Under the pieces are notes generated by a model. That model was given only the letters and a program-made list of their open reading frames with translations, was not told the origin of the DNA and did no database searches. This document shows positions 52,016 through 62,492 of a stretch of 64,000 nt of DNA, piece after piece (the first letter of the stretch is position 1; every line of letters begins with the position of its first letter). The position numbers and the translations under genes were made by a program. The DNA is from Hyphomicrobiales bacterium. Its GTDB lineage: Bacteria > Pseudomonadota > Alphaproteobacteria > Rhizobiales > Rhizobiaceae. The stretch lies in contig UBPA01000016.1 of assembly GCA_900467185.1 (NCBI GenBank), forward strand, positions 34,574-98,573. The letters are read 5' to 3'.

Positions 52016-52976
52016 CGCGAGGTCTGCGGACGCCGCCGCCCGCGCCGATCTCGTCCGGCTGGTCCGCCACCTCGTCGGCGGCCGGCGGGCGCGGCCCGGC
52101 GAAGCTTCCGATCGCGCGGATGCCGCCGTCGTGGACACCTTCACGGTGACAGAGGCGGGCGCCGGCCTGATCGTCACGCGCCCGGACGGCGTGCAGCGCA
52201 CGCTGCCGCCGGCGGCGCTGCGCGACGCGGTCTCCCTCGGGCTTGCCGCCAGGATTGACGCCGCCAAGCCCCATGCCGCCGGGCCCCATACCGCCGGACC
52301 GCATGCCGCCGGGCCGGATGCCACCGGGCCGGAAGCCACCGGGCGCTGGCGTCTTCTGCCGCCGGCCGTGCCCTTTCTCAAGCGCGCCTTGTCCGCCCCG
52401 GAGGCGGCCTTTGCCGGCCAGCATCGGCACATCGCCTCCGGCACGGTGGAAACGGCGGCCGGGCGGCAGACGGTACAGGTCAATCTCGCGGAATCGCCGC
52501 TCGCGCACATCGCCCGGCTGAAGGAGAAATCCGGCAAGCCGTTTCTGCCGGCCGAAGCGCTGGAGGCCGGGCAGCGGCTGCACCGCGATTTCACCCGCGC
52601 GCAGCTGCAGCCGCGCATGACCATGTCCTACGCGCCGCAGCTGTCGACGCGCACCCGGGGCGGCGGTGGCGGCAACGAGATCGCCGACAGCGCCATGACG
52701 GCGCGCAGCCGCGTGGCGCGCGCCATGGAGGCGATCGGCCCGGAACTCTGCGGCGTCGCCATCGACGTCTGCGGTTTCGAAAAGGGGCTGGAAACGGTGG
52801 AGCGCGAACGCCAATGGCCGGCCCGCTCGGCAAAACTCCTGCTGCGCGCCGCCCTCATGGCGCTCGCCCGCCACTACGCCCCACCCCCACCGGCATCGCC
52901 GCCACGCCGCACCCATGCCTGGGGTGCGGAGGGCTATCGCCCCGACCTGGATGGCGGCCGCGGCCGCGGCGGTTGA
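52008..52976 (+). CDS. DUF6456 protein with pentapeptide repeats
   Basis: 322 residues from ATG 52008, favoured by GGAG nine bases upstream; ATG 51999 is in frame. It overlaps the DnaA-like gene stop by eight bases. The C-terminal half (PLAHIARLKEKSGKPFL to ALMALARHY) is the DUF6456 domain, common in alphaproteobacteria and possibly nucleic-acid-binding. In the N-terminal half, residues 88-112 form five pentapeptide repeats (PHAAG, PHTAG, PHAAG, PDATG, PEATG). Coupled to the upstream gene. Confidence 0.83.
   Translation: MRDARSADAAARADLVRLVRHLVGGRRARPGEASDRADAAVVDTFTVTEAGAGLIVTRPDGVQRTLPPAALRDAVSLGLAARIDAAKPHAAGPHTAGPHAAGPDATGPEATGRWRLLPPAVPFLKRALSAPEAAFAGQHRHIASGTVETAAGRQTVQVNLAESPLAHIARLKEKSGKPFLPAEALEAGQRLHRDFTRAQLQPRMTMSYAPQLSTRTRGGGGGNEIADSAMTARSRVARAMEAIGPELCGVAIDVCGFEKGLETVERERQWPARSAKLLLRAALMALARHYAPPPPASPPRRTHAWGAEGYRPDLDGGRGRGG
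52269..52343 (+). repeat. 15-bp tandem repeat, five copies, in the DUF6456 gene
   Basis: Five in-frame 15-base units (first unit CCCCATGCCGCCGGG) encode P-H/D/E-A/T-A/T-G. Divergence grows toward the 3-prime units, so expansion probably came from the 5-prime end. Confidence 0.8.
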
Positions 52977-53544
52977 TGGTCCGGCATCGCGGGGCGCGCA
53001 TCTCCGGCGGGCGCGTCGACACGGAGCGGAACACAGCTGGCACATTCCGTCAGGATCTTCGCTGCGGCAAGTCTCGCGGCGCCAACCACACGCCGTCGGC
53101 CCTGAGCCGCAATCCAGCGACCTGACGTCCGTCGGGTCAAATGAGTCTTCTCGTCTCACGGACGTGAAATGGCTGGATTCCGGCCCAAGGCCGGAATGAC
53201 GGGGAGGAGGATGGCTCGCCCTTCAAAATCGCACCGTTGCAAAAAGGGACGTCTGCGATTTTCGCGCCTGTTCGCCCCCGAAGCCCGAACCCATCAACCT
53301 TGAACCGCATCATACGGCTTCCGGCTTCCGGATGCCTGATGGCCTGGTTCCGGTGTCGAGCGACGCCGCCCCCTGCCGTCATGCTCGGCTTCGTGCGGAA
53401 CATCTGCTGCACTGGCCGCGATCTGGAGGACCATGGTGTTTGCGGGGACGACGGCAGATGCTTGGGACAAGGCCGAGCATGACGGTGTAGAGGGCGAACG
53501 GTTGCTGGACGCCGGAACCTGACATCGATCGACCGTCTTCCGCC
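52977..53544. other. Gene-free stretch with repeats
   Basis: About 570 bases without a gene. Holds a short hairpin ATTCCGGCC-CAA-GGCCGGAAT (53177-53197), a minimal palindrome resembling the ends of family A, and family A copy 7 (53351-53500). Confidence 0.5.
53351..53500 (+). repeat. Intergenic palindromic repeat, family A, copy 7 (long form)
   Basis: Long form with left flank CCGGTGTCGAGCGACGCC, core CTGGAGGACCATGGTGTTTG and end GGACAAGGCCGAGCATGACG. Nearly the same arrangement as copies 1, 8 and 9. Lies just after the sufE stop region (sufE ends at 53545). Confidence 0.8.
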
Positions 53545-53988
53545 TCAGCCCTTCAGCCGCAGCGCCGCCTGGTCCTGGATGCGCTTGACCATGGAACGCA
53601 GGCCGTTGGCGCGCTGGGCGGTGAGGAACTCGATGAGGCCCATCTTCCCGAAGAGGTCCAGCGCATCCGTCGCCGCGATCTCCGAGGCCGTCTTCCCGGA
53701 AAAGATCGAGAGCACGATGGCGACGAGCCCGCGCACGATATGGGCGTCGGATTCGCCCTCGAAGGTCAGGACGGGATCGGCACCCTCGCCGGCATGGGTT
53801 ACCAGCCAGACCTGGCTGGCGCAGCCCTGCACCTTGTTCTCGGCCGTGCGCTTCTCCTCCGGCAGGTCCGGCAGCGTCCGCCCAAGCTCGATGACATAGC
53901 TCATCCTGTCCTGCCAGTCGTCGAGATAGGCGCAATTCTCGAGGATTTCGGAAAGGGGCGTCGGTGTGAAGGTGGCGGCATCGGTCAT
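53545..53988 (-). CDS. sufE: SufE cysteine desulfuration protein
   Basis: 147 residues. Active-site Cys56 in KVQGCASQVWLV matches the sulfur-accepting cysteine of SufE. The opening LSEILENCAYLDDWQDRMSYVIELGRTLP is typical. SufE takes sulfur from SufS and passes it to the Fe-S cluster scaffold. The partner suf genes are not in this window. Confidence 0.94.
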   Translation of the reverse strand: MTDAATFTPTPLSEILENCAYLDDWQDRMSYVIELGRTLPDLPEEKRTAENKVQGCASQVWLVTHAGEGADPVLTFEGESDAHIVRGLVAIVLSIFSGKTASEIAATDALDLFGKMGLIEFLTAQRANGLRSMVKRIQDQAALRLKG

Positions 53989-54083
53989 GCCGTCTCTATA
54001 AGGGATCGGGGAAGCGTTGAGAAGGCGGATCGGCTTGCCGCGCGCGGCTTTCGCAGGGGGTGCGGTGGCGGATGCCGGGCCGG

Positions 54084-54581
54084 TCAGGAGGCGCGGTGCG
54101 GTTTCGGCGGGATGCGCTTTTCCGGCACCGGGATCCGCGTGACACCCAGATCCTCATGGCTCTCAGGCTCAGACAGCGCCGGTTCTGCGACCGCCGCGAC
54201 CGGAGGGGCGACCGGGGGCAGGGCCTGCTCCGGCACGGTACCCGTGGTCACGGCATCACCCGGTGTTACGGCGTCGCCTGCCGAGGCAGTCTTCTCGTCG
54301 CCGAACTGGGTTTCGAGCAGCTGGTAGGCGATGCGGGCGCCGTCCTTGGCGCGGTGGCCGAGCGCGTTGAAGGTCTCGGCACCCTTGGTGCAGACGTCGG
54401 GCTTCTCCAGGCAGATGGCGCCGATATAGCCGATCGCCTCGCTGGCGGCCGACACCGTCTGGCCGATATCCATCCGGGCACCGGCTGCGGCCTGCGGCTG
54501 CGCGGCCTCCTCCGTGCCGAAAATCGGCAGGAGAACGAGCACCAGCGAAAACCAGAATGCTGCCTTGATCAGAAACCACAT
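54084..54581 (-). CDS. DUF5330 membrane-associated protein
   Basis: 165 residues. The N-terminus WFLIKAAFWFSLVLVLLPIF is a signal or membrane anchor and is typical of DUF5330. The conserved middle includes AICLEKPDVCTKG with two cysteines that could form a disulphide, and the C-terminus is Pro/Ala/Glu-rich and probably disordered, with a duplicated GDAVT unit. Periplasmic. Function unknown. Confidence 0.87.
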   Translation of the reverse strand: MWFLIKAAFWFSLVLVLLPIFGTEEAAQPQAAAGARMDIGQTVSAASEAIGYIGAICLEKPDVCTKGAETFNALGHRAKDGARIAYQLLETQFGDEKTASAGDAVTPGDAVTTGTVPEQALPPVAPPVAAVAEPALSEPESHEDLGVTRIPVPEKRIPPKPHRAS

Positions 54582-55167
54582 GGTCGACCCCGTTCTTGAC
54601 GTTCACGCAACTGTCCAGCACCTCTGCTCCATGTCCCCCGCCGGTGTCCGGTCTCTGCCGGTGACCGATGACGGAAGCAGGTCGGCTGACGGTCACACTA
54701 GGGCACCTCTTCCAACACGGCCTTGAAAACGAGACCTGTATTTGAGGCGTCTTTTCGTAAAATGCGATCGATCTGCCTTTGATCCGCATTTGAAGGGCAT
54801 TTGAGGCAGTCGCGTTAAGGGTCAAGGCGGCCACCGCGCGTCCGCCCCCTGCAAATGCGGCTTCCGGCAGTGGACGCGCCTGCCACAGTGGTTAAATTAA
54901 CCCGAAAAACACCATTATTTCAACAGTTACACCACGTTAACCACAACAAACGAAGGGGGTCCGAATCTGGCTCGGGAAGGCCGGTGACGCCGTTTTGCAA
55001 CACTTCGGGTGTCGTCACTTAGAGTTTCATTAAGCCGCCGGTGAGACATTCGCCCTCAGTCCGATGACGATCGTCCCGCCCTTTGTGATGGCCGGAAACG
55101 AGCGGCACGGACCGTCATAAACAACCGGGGCAGGACGTTCCGGGCAACGAAAAATGCAGGGTCGGGC
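54582..55167. other. Gene-free stretch with palindrome and TTAA motifs
   Basis: About 590 bases between divergent DUF5330 and histidine kinase genes. It contains GGTTAA-A-TTAACC (54890-54902) and GTTAACCA (54936-54943), which resembles a CtrA half site. ATTTGAGGC occurs twice near 54740 and 54797. No gene found. Confidence 0.4.
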
Positions 55168-56704
<1,537 letters not shown>

Positions 56705-56733
<29 letters not shown>

Positions 56734-57820
56734 CCGACGCAAAGCACCCGCCACTACAGTCAAAGGCAAGACGGGCACCGCCAAGGGCGCGACCGCGCTG
56801 AAGCGCAAGGGAACGTCGCGACCGAACATCGTGCTGCGGGCCGCCTCCGGCATGCTGCGTCTGGCGCTGCGCAATCCCGCCATCTTCGGCGGGACCGCGG
56901 CGTTTGCCGTCGTGTTCGGCTTCGTCGCGGCCAATGCGCTCTGGTATCAGCCCGGCCACCACCCGTCGCCGCTGATGCGCACCCGTCTGCCCTTCACCCA
57001 TCCCGACCCGGCGCGGGTGTCGCTGAGCGAACCGCAGGACGTGCCGGATCCGAGCAAGGTCACCACCTTCGTCATCCGCCGCGAGGACGAGGTGGGCGAG
57101 GCCGAGCCGGGGCAGGTGCCAGCGGAGGCGCTGCCGACCGGCGAGCGCACCGCCAGCGTTCCCGCAGCCGACACGCTGGCGACGCTGCCGGGCGAGCCGG
57201 AACCCCGGCCGGATGCGACGCCCGACCTCGACCCGGCGCGCCTCGTGCGCGCGGTTCAGGCCGAGCTCGCGCGGCACGGCTTCTACGACGGTGAGGCCGA
57301 CGGCCGCCTCGGACCGAAGACCACGGCGGCCATCCGCCGGTTCGAGCAGGCGAACGGCCTGCCGCAGACGGGCATCGTCAGCCAGAGCCTGCTCACGGCC
57401 CTGCAAGGCGGGGCGTCCGCATCGTCCGGCATCGCCACGATCATGCCGGCCCCGCGCCCGACGGACATCCCGCCGGCGCACAGGCCGGCCGCAAGGACGA
57501 CAACCGAGATCGACCCGATTGCCGCTGCGATCCGTGCCGCCGAGGGCGGCGCCGAGGCAAAGCCGAAGCCCGCCCCCGCCAAGGCCGCCGAAACGGCATC
57601 CGCCGACACGGGCCCTTCCGCCGCGAGCGGCCCCGGCCTCGTCATGTCCATCCAGCGGGGCTTGTCGAACCTTGCCTATACCGACGTGTCGATCGACGGC
57701 GTGGCGGGCGACCAGACCCGCATGGCCATCCGCCATTTCGAAAAGCACTACCGCCTGCCGGAAACCGGCGAGCCGAGCGCGGCCGTGCTGAAGAAGATGA
57801 AGGAAATCGGCGCGATCTGA
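56705..57820 (+). CDS. Peptidoglycan-binding-domain protein, membrane-anchored
   Basis: 371 residues from ATG 56705 with AAGGAGG about eight bases upstream, inside the kinase gene. A Lys/Arg-rich N-terminus is followed by one membrane helix (AIFGGTAAFAVVFGFVAANA, about residues 60-79). Two PG_binding_1 domains lie in the periplasm: the first around residues 175-225 (VQAELARHGFYDGEADGRLG) and the second near the end (IQRGLSNLAYTDVSIDGVAG). The stretch between them is Ala/Pro-rich. Linked by overlap to the kinase, so cell-wall state may be connected with its signalling (inference). Confidence 0.88.
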
Positions 57821-58148
57821 GGTGGTGGCGTCCGTCTGATGTCTCCTGATTAGCATCGTTCCGGTGTCGAGCGACGCCACCCCCTGCCGTCATGCTCGGC
57901 CTCGTGCGGACCATCTGCTGCACGGCCCGCGATCGGGTGAATCAAGGTGTTTGCGGGGACGACAGCAGATGCTCGGGACAAGCCCGAGCATGACGGAGGA
58001 GAGGGTGGAAAACGCAACCGCTCCAGGGGATTCCGCGTATTTTCGGAATCAAACTGCCAAGGCCTTCGTCTCCCGCTCGAAGGGACCGGCCCTAAATGCC
58101 TGCGCCGGCAGCGATAGACGCCGCTCTTTGCCCGCGCTATGCAGGGCC
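57821..58148. other. Gap filled mainly by a family A repeat
   Basis: About 330 bases between the peptidoglycan-binding gene and the DUF1491 gene. Most of it is family A copy 8; nothing else is seen. Confidence 0.5.
57861..58008 (+). repeat. Intergenic palindromic repeat, family A, copy 8 (long form)
   Basis: Left flank CCGGTGTCGAGCGACGCCAC, TGCCGTCATGCTCGGCCTCG, GGTGTTTGCGGGGACGACAG and GCTCGGGACAAGCCCGAGCA plus TGACGGAGGAGAGGG. The best-preserved copy, useful as a reference for the family. Confidence 0.85.
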
Positions 58149-58508
58149 ATGCGCCTGCGTTCCGACATCTTCGTTTCCGCCATCACCCGGCGCGTCTTTT
58201 CGCGCGGCGACTATGCGGCTGTGCTGCGCAAGGGGGCCGATGCGGCGGGGGCCATCTTCATCCGCCAGCGGACGCGGGACGGGCAGGAAACGCTGTTCGG
58301 GCCGGCACCGCAGAGCCTGGTGACGGCCGAGGAAGAGGGCGGGCGGCTGTTCGAGTGCCGCCTGTCGTCCTCCGATCCCGGGGCCGACGCGGACGCCATC
58401 GACGCGGCGCTCGCCCGCGAGATCCGGTTCGATCCGGATTGCTGGGTCGTCGAGCTGGAAACGCAGGACGTTTCCGATCTCTTCGAAACCATCACGCCGG
58501 ACGGCTGA
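58149..58508 (+). CDS. DUF1491 protein
   Basis: 119 residues. MRLRSDIFVSAITRRVFSRG, then KGADAAGAIFIRQR and the closing VELETQDVSDLF with acidic residues, match DUF1491, a small conserved alphaproteobacterial family without known function. The ATG at 58149 is chosen because MRLRSDIFVSA is the typical start, although the ribosome binding site is weak. It is convergent to the DUF2336 gene. Confidence 0.88.
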   Translation: MRLRSDIFVSAITRRVFSRGDYAAVLRKGADAAGAIFIRQRTRDGQETLFGPAPQSLVTAEEEGGRLFECRLSSSDPGADADAIDAALAREIRFDPDCWVVELETQDVSDLFETITPDG

Positions 58509-58526
58509 CACCCGGTATGAGACTGG

Positions 58527-59591
58527 TCACCGTGCGCCGCGCGTCAGGTTGCGGCGGTAGAAGGTGGAGGCGACCTGCTGCGTCTGGTTGGCAGGGGCGG
58601 GGTAGGCGGCCGGCTGGCGCGGGTCTTCCGCGCGCTCGGGGCCGAGCATCGGCGCATGGCGTTGAGTCCCATTACGGCGCGCATCGTCTGCGGCAATCCA
58701 GCCTTCCACGCGGGTCTTCGCATCGACCGGGTCGATGCCGTCGAGCAGCGCATCGCAGCGCGTTGCCGCACCGCTTCGTTCGCCGAGATAGGGATAGAGC
58801 GTGGTGAGCATGCGCACCATGTCCGCGCGCGGGGTGCCGAGCGCCGACAGGGTGACGGCCAGCTGCCAGCCGGAAACGTCGAGGACGAGGCGTTCCCCGA
58901 AGACGGCCGAGCAGTCGAGCGCATGCGACAGGGTCGCGGCGAACAGATTGACCTCGCCCGAGCGGGAGAAGCGCACGAGCAGCGCTTCATGCGTGGCGTC
59001 GAGCGCCACCAGCGGGCGGCGGGGTGGGGCCGCAGGTGCCGCCAGCGGCTGGCCGGCGGTGCGGGCAAGCGCCTTCAGCTCCGCGCGCAGCCGCTCCTCG
59101 CGCTCCAGCGAGGCGCCCGCCGTGGTCGCGGCGGTCGCGGGCTTGGCAGGCTCCGGCACGGAGGCCGCCGGGCGGGGCGTGCTGTCGCGCCGCTCGACAA
59201 GGGCATCGACCACCCGGACGCTCAGGTTTTCGCGACGGGCGATGGCATTGGCGTGGGAGGGGCTCTGGTTGCGGATGATGTCGAGGAGGACGCGCTCCTC
59301 GATCGACACGGCGCGGGTGAGGAACAGGGCGGCGATGGCGATGGGGGCGCTGCCGATCTGGAGCGCGACGGACGGGGGCACATGGGGGCTTCTGGCAAGG
59401 GCCGCCGCCGCCTGCCGGCGCGCCTCGTCGCTGGAGGCCGCAAACAGCGGCTCGAACAGCTCGCAGAACTGTTTGAGATCGGAGGATCGCGGCTGGCGAA
59501 GCCCTTCGAAACTCGACACGGTTGCCATCAGCACCGCGTCTTTCACGCGGCCGTTCTGCGGTCTTTCCAAATCACGAAACCGGTTCGCCAC
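58527..59591 (-). CDS. DUF2336 protein
   Basis: 354 residues. The N-terminal half is helical, with LKQFCELFEPLFAASSDEAR and IAALFLTRAVSIEERVLLDI and repeated helical hairpins of HEAT-like appearance, as in DUF2336. The middle (about 130-190) is Ala/Pro-rich. The C-terminal half contains LVRFSRSGEVNLFAATLSHA. Cytosolic, function unknown. A CtrA-like motif lies about 210 bases upstream. Confidence 0.85.
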   Translation of the reverse strand: MANRFRDLERPQNGRVKDAVLMATVSSFEGLRQPRSSDLKQFCELFEPLFAASSDEARRQAAAALARSPHVPPSVALQIGSAPIAIAALFLTRAVSIEERVLLDIIRNQSPSHANAIARRENLSVRVVDALVERRDSTPRPAASVPEPAKPATAATTAGASLEREERLRAELKALARTAGQPLAAPAAPPRRPLVALDATHEALLVRFSRSGEVNLFAATLSHALDCSAVFGERLVLDVSGWQLAVTLSALGTPRADMVRMLTTLYPYLGERSGAATRCDALLDGIDPVDAKTRVEGWIAADDARRNGTQRHAPMLGPERAEDPRQPAAYPAPANQTQQVASTFYRRNLTRGAR

Positions 59592-59798
59592 ACGTCCACC
59601 TCATACGCAAAACACCGACGCATCCCTCGGCAAGGCACCCCTTGCCCACGTTCAGGGCGCAGGCCTCGTGCCACCGTTTTCCGCTCACACGTCTCCTGAA
59701 CGTCGCCGCGCAAGGCCTTGACGTGTCTGGAATCCGCGATGCAGGTGTCCCGGCGATGGCAACGAGCGCGCCATGAGACGGAGATTATGCCGACGTGG

Positions 59799-59813
59799 TT
59801 AACATCGGCTTAA
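59799..59813. promoter_or_regulatory. Candidate CtrA-binding site upstream of the DUF2336 gene
   Basis: TTAA-CATCGGC-TTAA matches the CtrA consensus exactly. It lies 208 bases upstream of the DUF2336 start at 59591 and is not near any other gene start. Binding is an inference. Confidence 0.4.
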
Positions 59814-59940
59814 GGGCGTGCAGCGATGGGGCAGGCGATGACGGGATGCGGGCGAGGCCCCGCAAGGCGGGGTTGCACGCTGGGGGGCTTGGTGGGTCTC
59901 GCCGCAGAGGAATGGTTTCCGATCGATCGATGCCAGGTTC

Positions 59941-60090
59941 GAGTGTCGAGCGAGGCACCCTCCTGTCGTCATGCTCGGCCTTGCGCCGAGCATCAGCTGC
60001 ACGGCCTGAGATCTCGAGGACCATGGTGTTTGCGGGGGACGACAGCAGATCCCCGGCACAAGGCCTGGGATGACGGAGGAGAGGGCGGTG
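59941..60090 (+). repeat. Intergenic palindromic repeat, family A, copy 9 (long form)
   Basis: GAGTGTCGAGCGAGGCACCC flank, GTCGTCATGCTCGGCCTTGC, CCATGGTGTTTGCGGGGGAC and TGACGGAGGAGAGGG. Same orientation and extent as copies 7 and 8, slightly diverged. Confidence 0.8.
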
Positions 60091-60103
60091 CTCACTTTGA
60101 ACG

Positions 60104-60137
60104 CAACAGGCGGCGCCGTGGTCGGCGCCGCCTGTTG
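60104..60137 (-). terminator. 15-bp perfect hairpin after the SH3 gene
   Basis: CAACAGGCGGCGCCG and CGGCGCCGCCTGTTG pair perfectly over 15 bases with a four-base loop, 24 bases after the SH3 gene stop on the minus strand. No T run follows on that strand, so it may act as a 3-prime stabiliser instead of a terminator. Confidence 0.6.
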
Positions 60138-60161
60138 TCTCACGGTGTGACGACGTGCTGC

Positions 60162-61070
60162 TTAGAGCGTGCAGCCCGGTTCGCCGATCTCGCAGGCGCG
60201 GCGGCGGTCGCGGTCGCGATTCCCGCGGTTGTCGTTGGTGCCGTCCAGATCGGGGCGTTCCAGGGTCGGCCGATCGGGGTTGCGACGGTCGTTGTCACGA
60301 CGGTCGCCATTGTCGCGACGGTCGCCGTTGGGACGGTCATTGTCCCGCCGATCATTGTCCCGACGATCCCGGTCGAATTGCGGGCGATCGCGGTTGCCGT
60401 CATTGTCGCGGTCGAAGCGGGGACGGTCACGATTGCCATCGCGATCCCGATCCCGGTCCCGGTTGCGATCCCGTTCGAAGTCTGGGCGGTCGCGGTCCGG
60501 GCGGTCGCGGTCGAAACGCGGGCCATCATTGTCGAAGCGATCCCGGTCCCGGTCCCGCTCGAAGCGTTCGCGATCCCGGTCGCGCTCGAAACGCGCGCGA
60601 TCCCGATCCCGGTCGCGGTCGCGATCGAAACGGGGACGATCGCGGTCCCGCTCGAAACGGTCCGGGCCGCCGCGCCAGTATTCGCGGTCGCGGTAGAAGT
60701 CGCGGTTCCGGTAGTTGCGATCCCAGTAATTGCCGAGTTCGAAGGTGACGGTGGGGATGCCGAGCGGGCGGTAATAGCGCGGCGCGACATAAACGCGGCT
60801 GCGCTGGTACTCCGCCTGCACGTAGGAGCCGGAGACCCAGCCGCGACCGCGCGAGAAGGACACGTCGCACCAGTTGGCATCCGCAAGGCAGCCATGAATT
60901 TCGACGGGCGCGCCGACGGGAATGACGACGACGGCCGGGTAGCGCGTGCTGGGGCCGGAGCGCATGTTGACATTGGCGGTGGCGAAGCCCTCCGCAGCGC
61001 TGGCCACGGCCGGCGCCAGCAGCGTGGCAGCCAGCGCGATGCCGGACAGGATGGATTTGACGGAATACAC
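60162..61070 (-). CDS. Secreted SH3-domain protein with long Arg-Asp-rich tail
   Basis: 302 residues from a GTG at 61070 with GGAGG about eight bases upstream. Signal peptide KSILSGIALAATLLAPAVAS, then a bacterial SH3 domain (about residues 28-95: NVNMRSGPSTRYPAVVVIPV, CDVSFSRGRGWVSGSYVQAE). Then from about residue 125 to near the C-terminus comes a tail of Arg-Asp pairs with scattered Phe, Asn and Pro (for example FERDRDRPRFDRDRDRDRD). The tail is strongly charged, mixed plus-minus, and disordered. Periplasmic; may bind cell-wall or other polymers (inference). Confidence 0.87.
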   Translation of the reverse strand: MYSVKSILSGIALAATLLAPAVASAAEGFATANVNMRSGPSTRYPAVVVIPVGAPVEIHGCLADANWCDVSFSRGRGWVSGSYVQAEYQRSRVYVAPRYYRPLGIPTVTFELGNYWDRNYRNRDFYRDREYWRGGPDRFERDRDRPRFDRDRDRDRDRARFERDRDRERFERDRDRDRFDNDGPRFDRDRPDRDRPDFERDRNRDRDRDRDGNRDRPRFDRDNDGNRDRPQFDRDRRDNDRRDNDRPNGDRRDNGDRRDNDRRNPDRPTLERPDLDGTNDNRGNRDRDRRRACEIGEPGCTL

Positions 61071-61517
61071 TCTAGGGTCCTCCAGTAGCTTTCCGGCTTC
61101 GGGCCTGCGGGCGGGTGGCTGGCAGACCGTGCCGATTGGTCGTGAGCACGGTAAAACACGCCCATATGATGGCATCGTCCGCCTGTCCCGCCGCTCCGTC
61201 CGCTCTCCGACACGGGCGGAGCCGTGTCGATCGACCATGCCGGGAAGGTCCTTTCCCAAGGTAGGTCGTCATGCGGACAGGATCGGGCAGGCACGGAAAA
61301 ACGCCCTCACACGAGATGTGGCGAAGCAGAAAACAGCGTCTGCCTGTTTTTGTTCCTAGGCCGCCCGGCCTGAACGGATCCTGAACGAGGGAAACGGGCA
61401 TATCCGGCATCCGAAGCCCGCGCGAGGGTGTCCCGAAACGGGGTGTGTTTCGGCAAGGCGGGGAACAAAATCGATCATCAGCCGTTACAGCGGCAGTTCG
61501 AACAGGAGCCCCGGACA
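61071..61517. other. Divergent intergenic region between SH3 and ElaB-like genes
   Basis: About 450 bases with no coding sequence, holding the promoters of both flanking genes. No repeat or operator stands out. Confidence 0.4.
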
Positions 61518-61799
61518 ATGATCGATAAGAAATTCGCCACCGTTTCCAGCACAGAAGCCGAAGTCGAAGCCAGCGTTGCCAAGAGCGACCTCGACAGCCA
61601 GATCTCCGATCTGCGTGCCGAAATCGCCCGCCTGACCGACTCGGTCTCGGCCATCGGCAGCGGCGCGAAGGCCGTCGTCCAGTCCGAAGCCGAAGTGCTG
61701 ACGGAGCGCCTGCGCGACCGCGTTCGCGAAGAACCGGTCACCACGCTGCTGACGATCGCCGGCGTCTCCTTCGTGCTGGGTCTTCTCGCCCGCCGCTAA
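61518..61799 (+). CDS. ElaB/YqjD/DUF883-like membrane-tail protein
   Basis: 93 residues from ATG 61518 with AGGAG upstream. A long helix with heptad-like spacing (DSQISDLRAEIARLTDSVSA) is followed by VREEPVTTLLTIAGVSFVLG, a C-terminal membrane helix ending in Arg-Arg, as in DUF883/ElaB ribosome-associated stress proteins. Tail-anchored in the inner membrane with a cytosolic coil. Stress or stationary-phase role is by analogy. Confidence 0.82.
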   Translation: MIDKKFATVSSTEAEVEASVAKSDLDSQISDLRAEIARLTDSVSAIGSGAKAVVQSEAEVLTERLRDRVREEPVTTLLTIAGVSFVLGLLARR

Positions 61800-62222
61800 G
61801 ACCGGACGCGCGTCGTCAGGACGCACTGCCATTCAGCCGCAATGTCCTTGAGGGAGATTGCGGCTGTCGGCGACTGGAGTGCAGGGCGCTCCGGGAGATG
61901 CCGAGCGTTTTCATGCGAATCACGGGTTTCAACGGGCGGACGGCAGGTTTTCGGGATGTTTTCCATCGCTAGGTTTGGGGTATCCAAAGTTAAGACCTTG
62001 TTTACTAAGCTGTGGCCCAATCATCTTGCGGGCAAGCACGCTTCGAACGAACCGCATGCCTCGCAGTATGAACCGAAATACATCCGGAATCATCCGGAAG
62101 AAGGAGCAACGAGAACGGCGCTCATGGCTGACCCCGACGGGTCGGTGAAGCGTCAGCCCGACGAGGGCAGGATGAAATCTGTTTCAAGTTCATCCGTCTC
62201 ATCCCGTTCATTGGAGACGAGA
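61800..62222. other. Gene-free stretch with hairpin and near-CtrA motif
   Basis: About 420 bases. AGCCGCAAT (61835-61843) and ATTGCGGCT (61857-61865) form a nine-base perfect inverted repeat with a 13-base loop, not followed by T residues. TTAA-GACCTTG-TTTA (61990-62004) is one base off a CtrA site. No gene seen. Confidence 0.45.
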
Positions 62223-62420
62223 ATGGCAGATGTAATCAGACTTCAGGACCGCCAGCACCGCGGCGGTCGCAAGATGAACGCTGGCGCAACACGCCAGGAC
62301 GCGACGATCCTGCTCTTTACCGGCATTCGCTACGAGCGCATGGACGGCGTGACCCTTCCCAAGGTTCCCACCGGGGTTTCCGCGATCAAGCCGCTGAACG
62401 GCTCGACCCAGAAACACTGA
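62223..62420 (+). CDS. Small conserved hypothetical protein
   Basis: 65 residues from ATG 62223, with GGAG about eight bases upstream. It reads ADVIRLQDRQHRGGRKMNAG, then DATILLFTGIRYERMDG and ends in a Lys/His-rich tail. I recall similar small proteins in rhizobia but cannot name a family. Basic N-terminus, short beta/hydrophobic middle. It stands alone, followed by the minus-strand DUF1254-type gene. Confidence 0.68.
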   Translation: MADVIRLQDRQHRGGRKMNAGATRQDATILLFTGIRYERMDGVTLPKVPTGVSAIKPLNGSTQKH

Positions 62421-62492
62421 AGCCCAAAAATTCTTTTTCCCCGCGCGATCCGGCGCTGCCATGGCGCGACGGTTTCACCCGGGACATGACGT

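Larger units (their letters stand above)
59592..60161. other. Gene-free stretch with CtrA-like motif, repeat and hairpin
   Basis: About 570 bases. It holds a TTAA-N7-TTAA motif (59799-59813), family A copy 9 (59941-60090), and the hairpin after the SH3 gene (60104-60137). Confidence 0.5.

Noticed and set aside
59826..61088. Long plus-strand open frame opposite the SH3 gene, rich in Val, Ala, Ile and Pro
   Set aside because: It is the antisense reading of the Arg-Asp codon repeat (GTCGCG-type triplets). The minus strand has a signal peptide, an SH3 domain and a good ribosome binding site.
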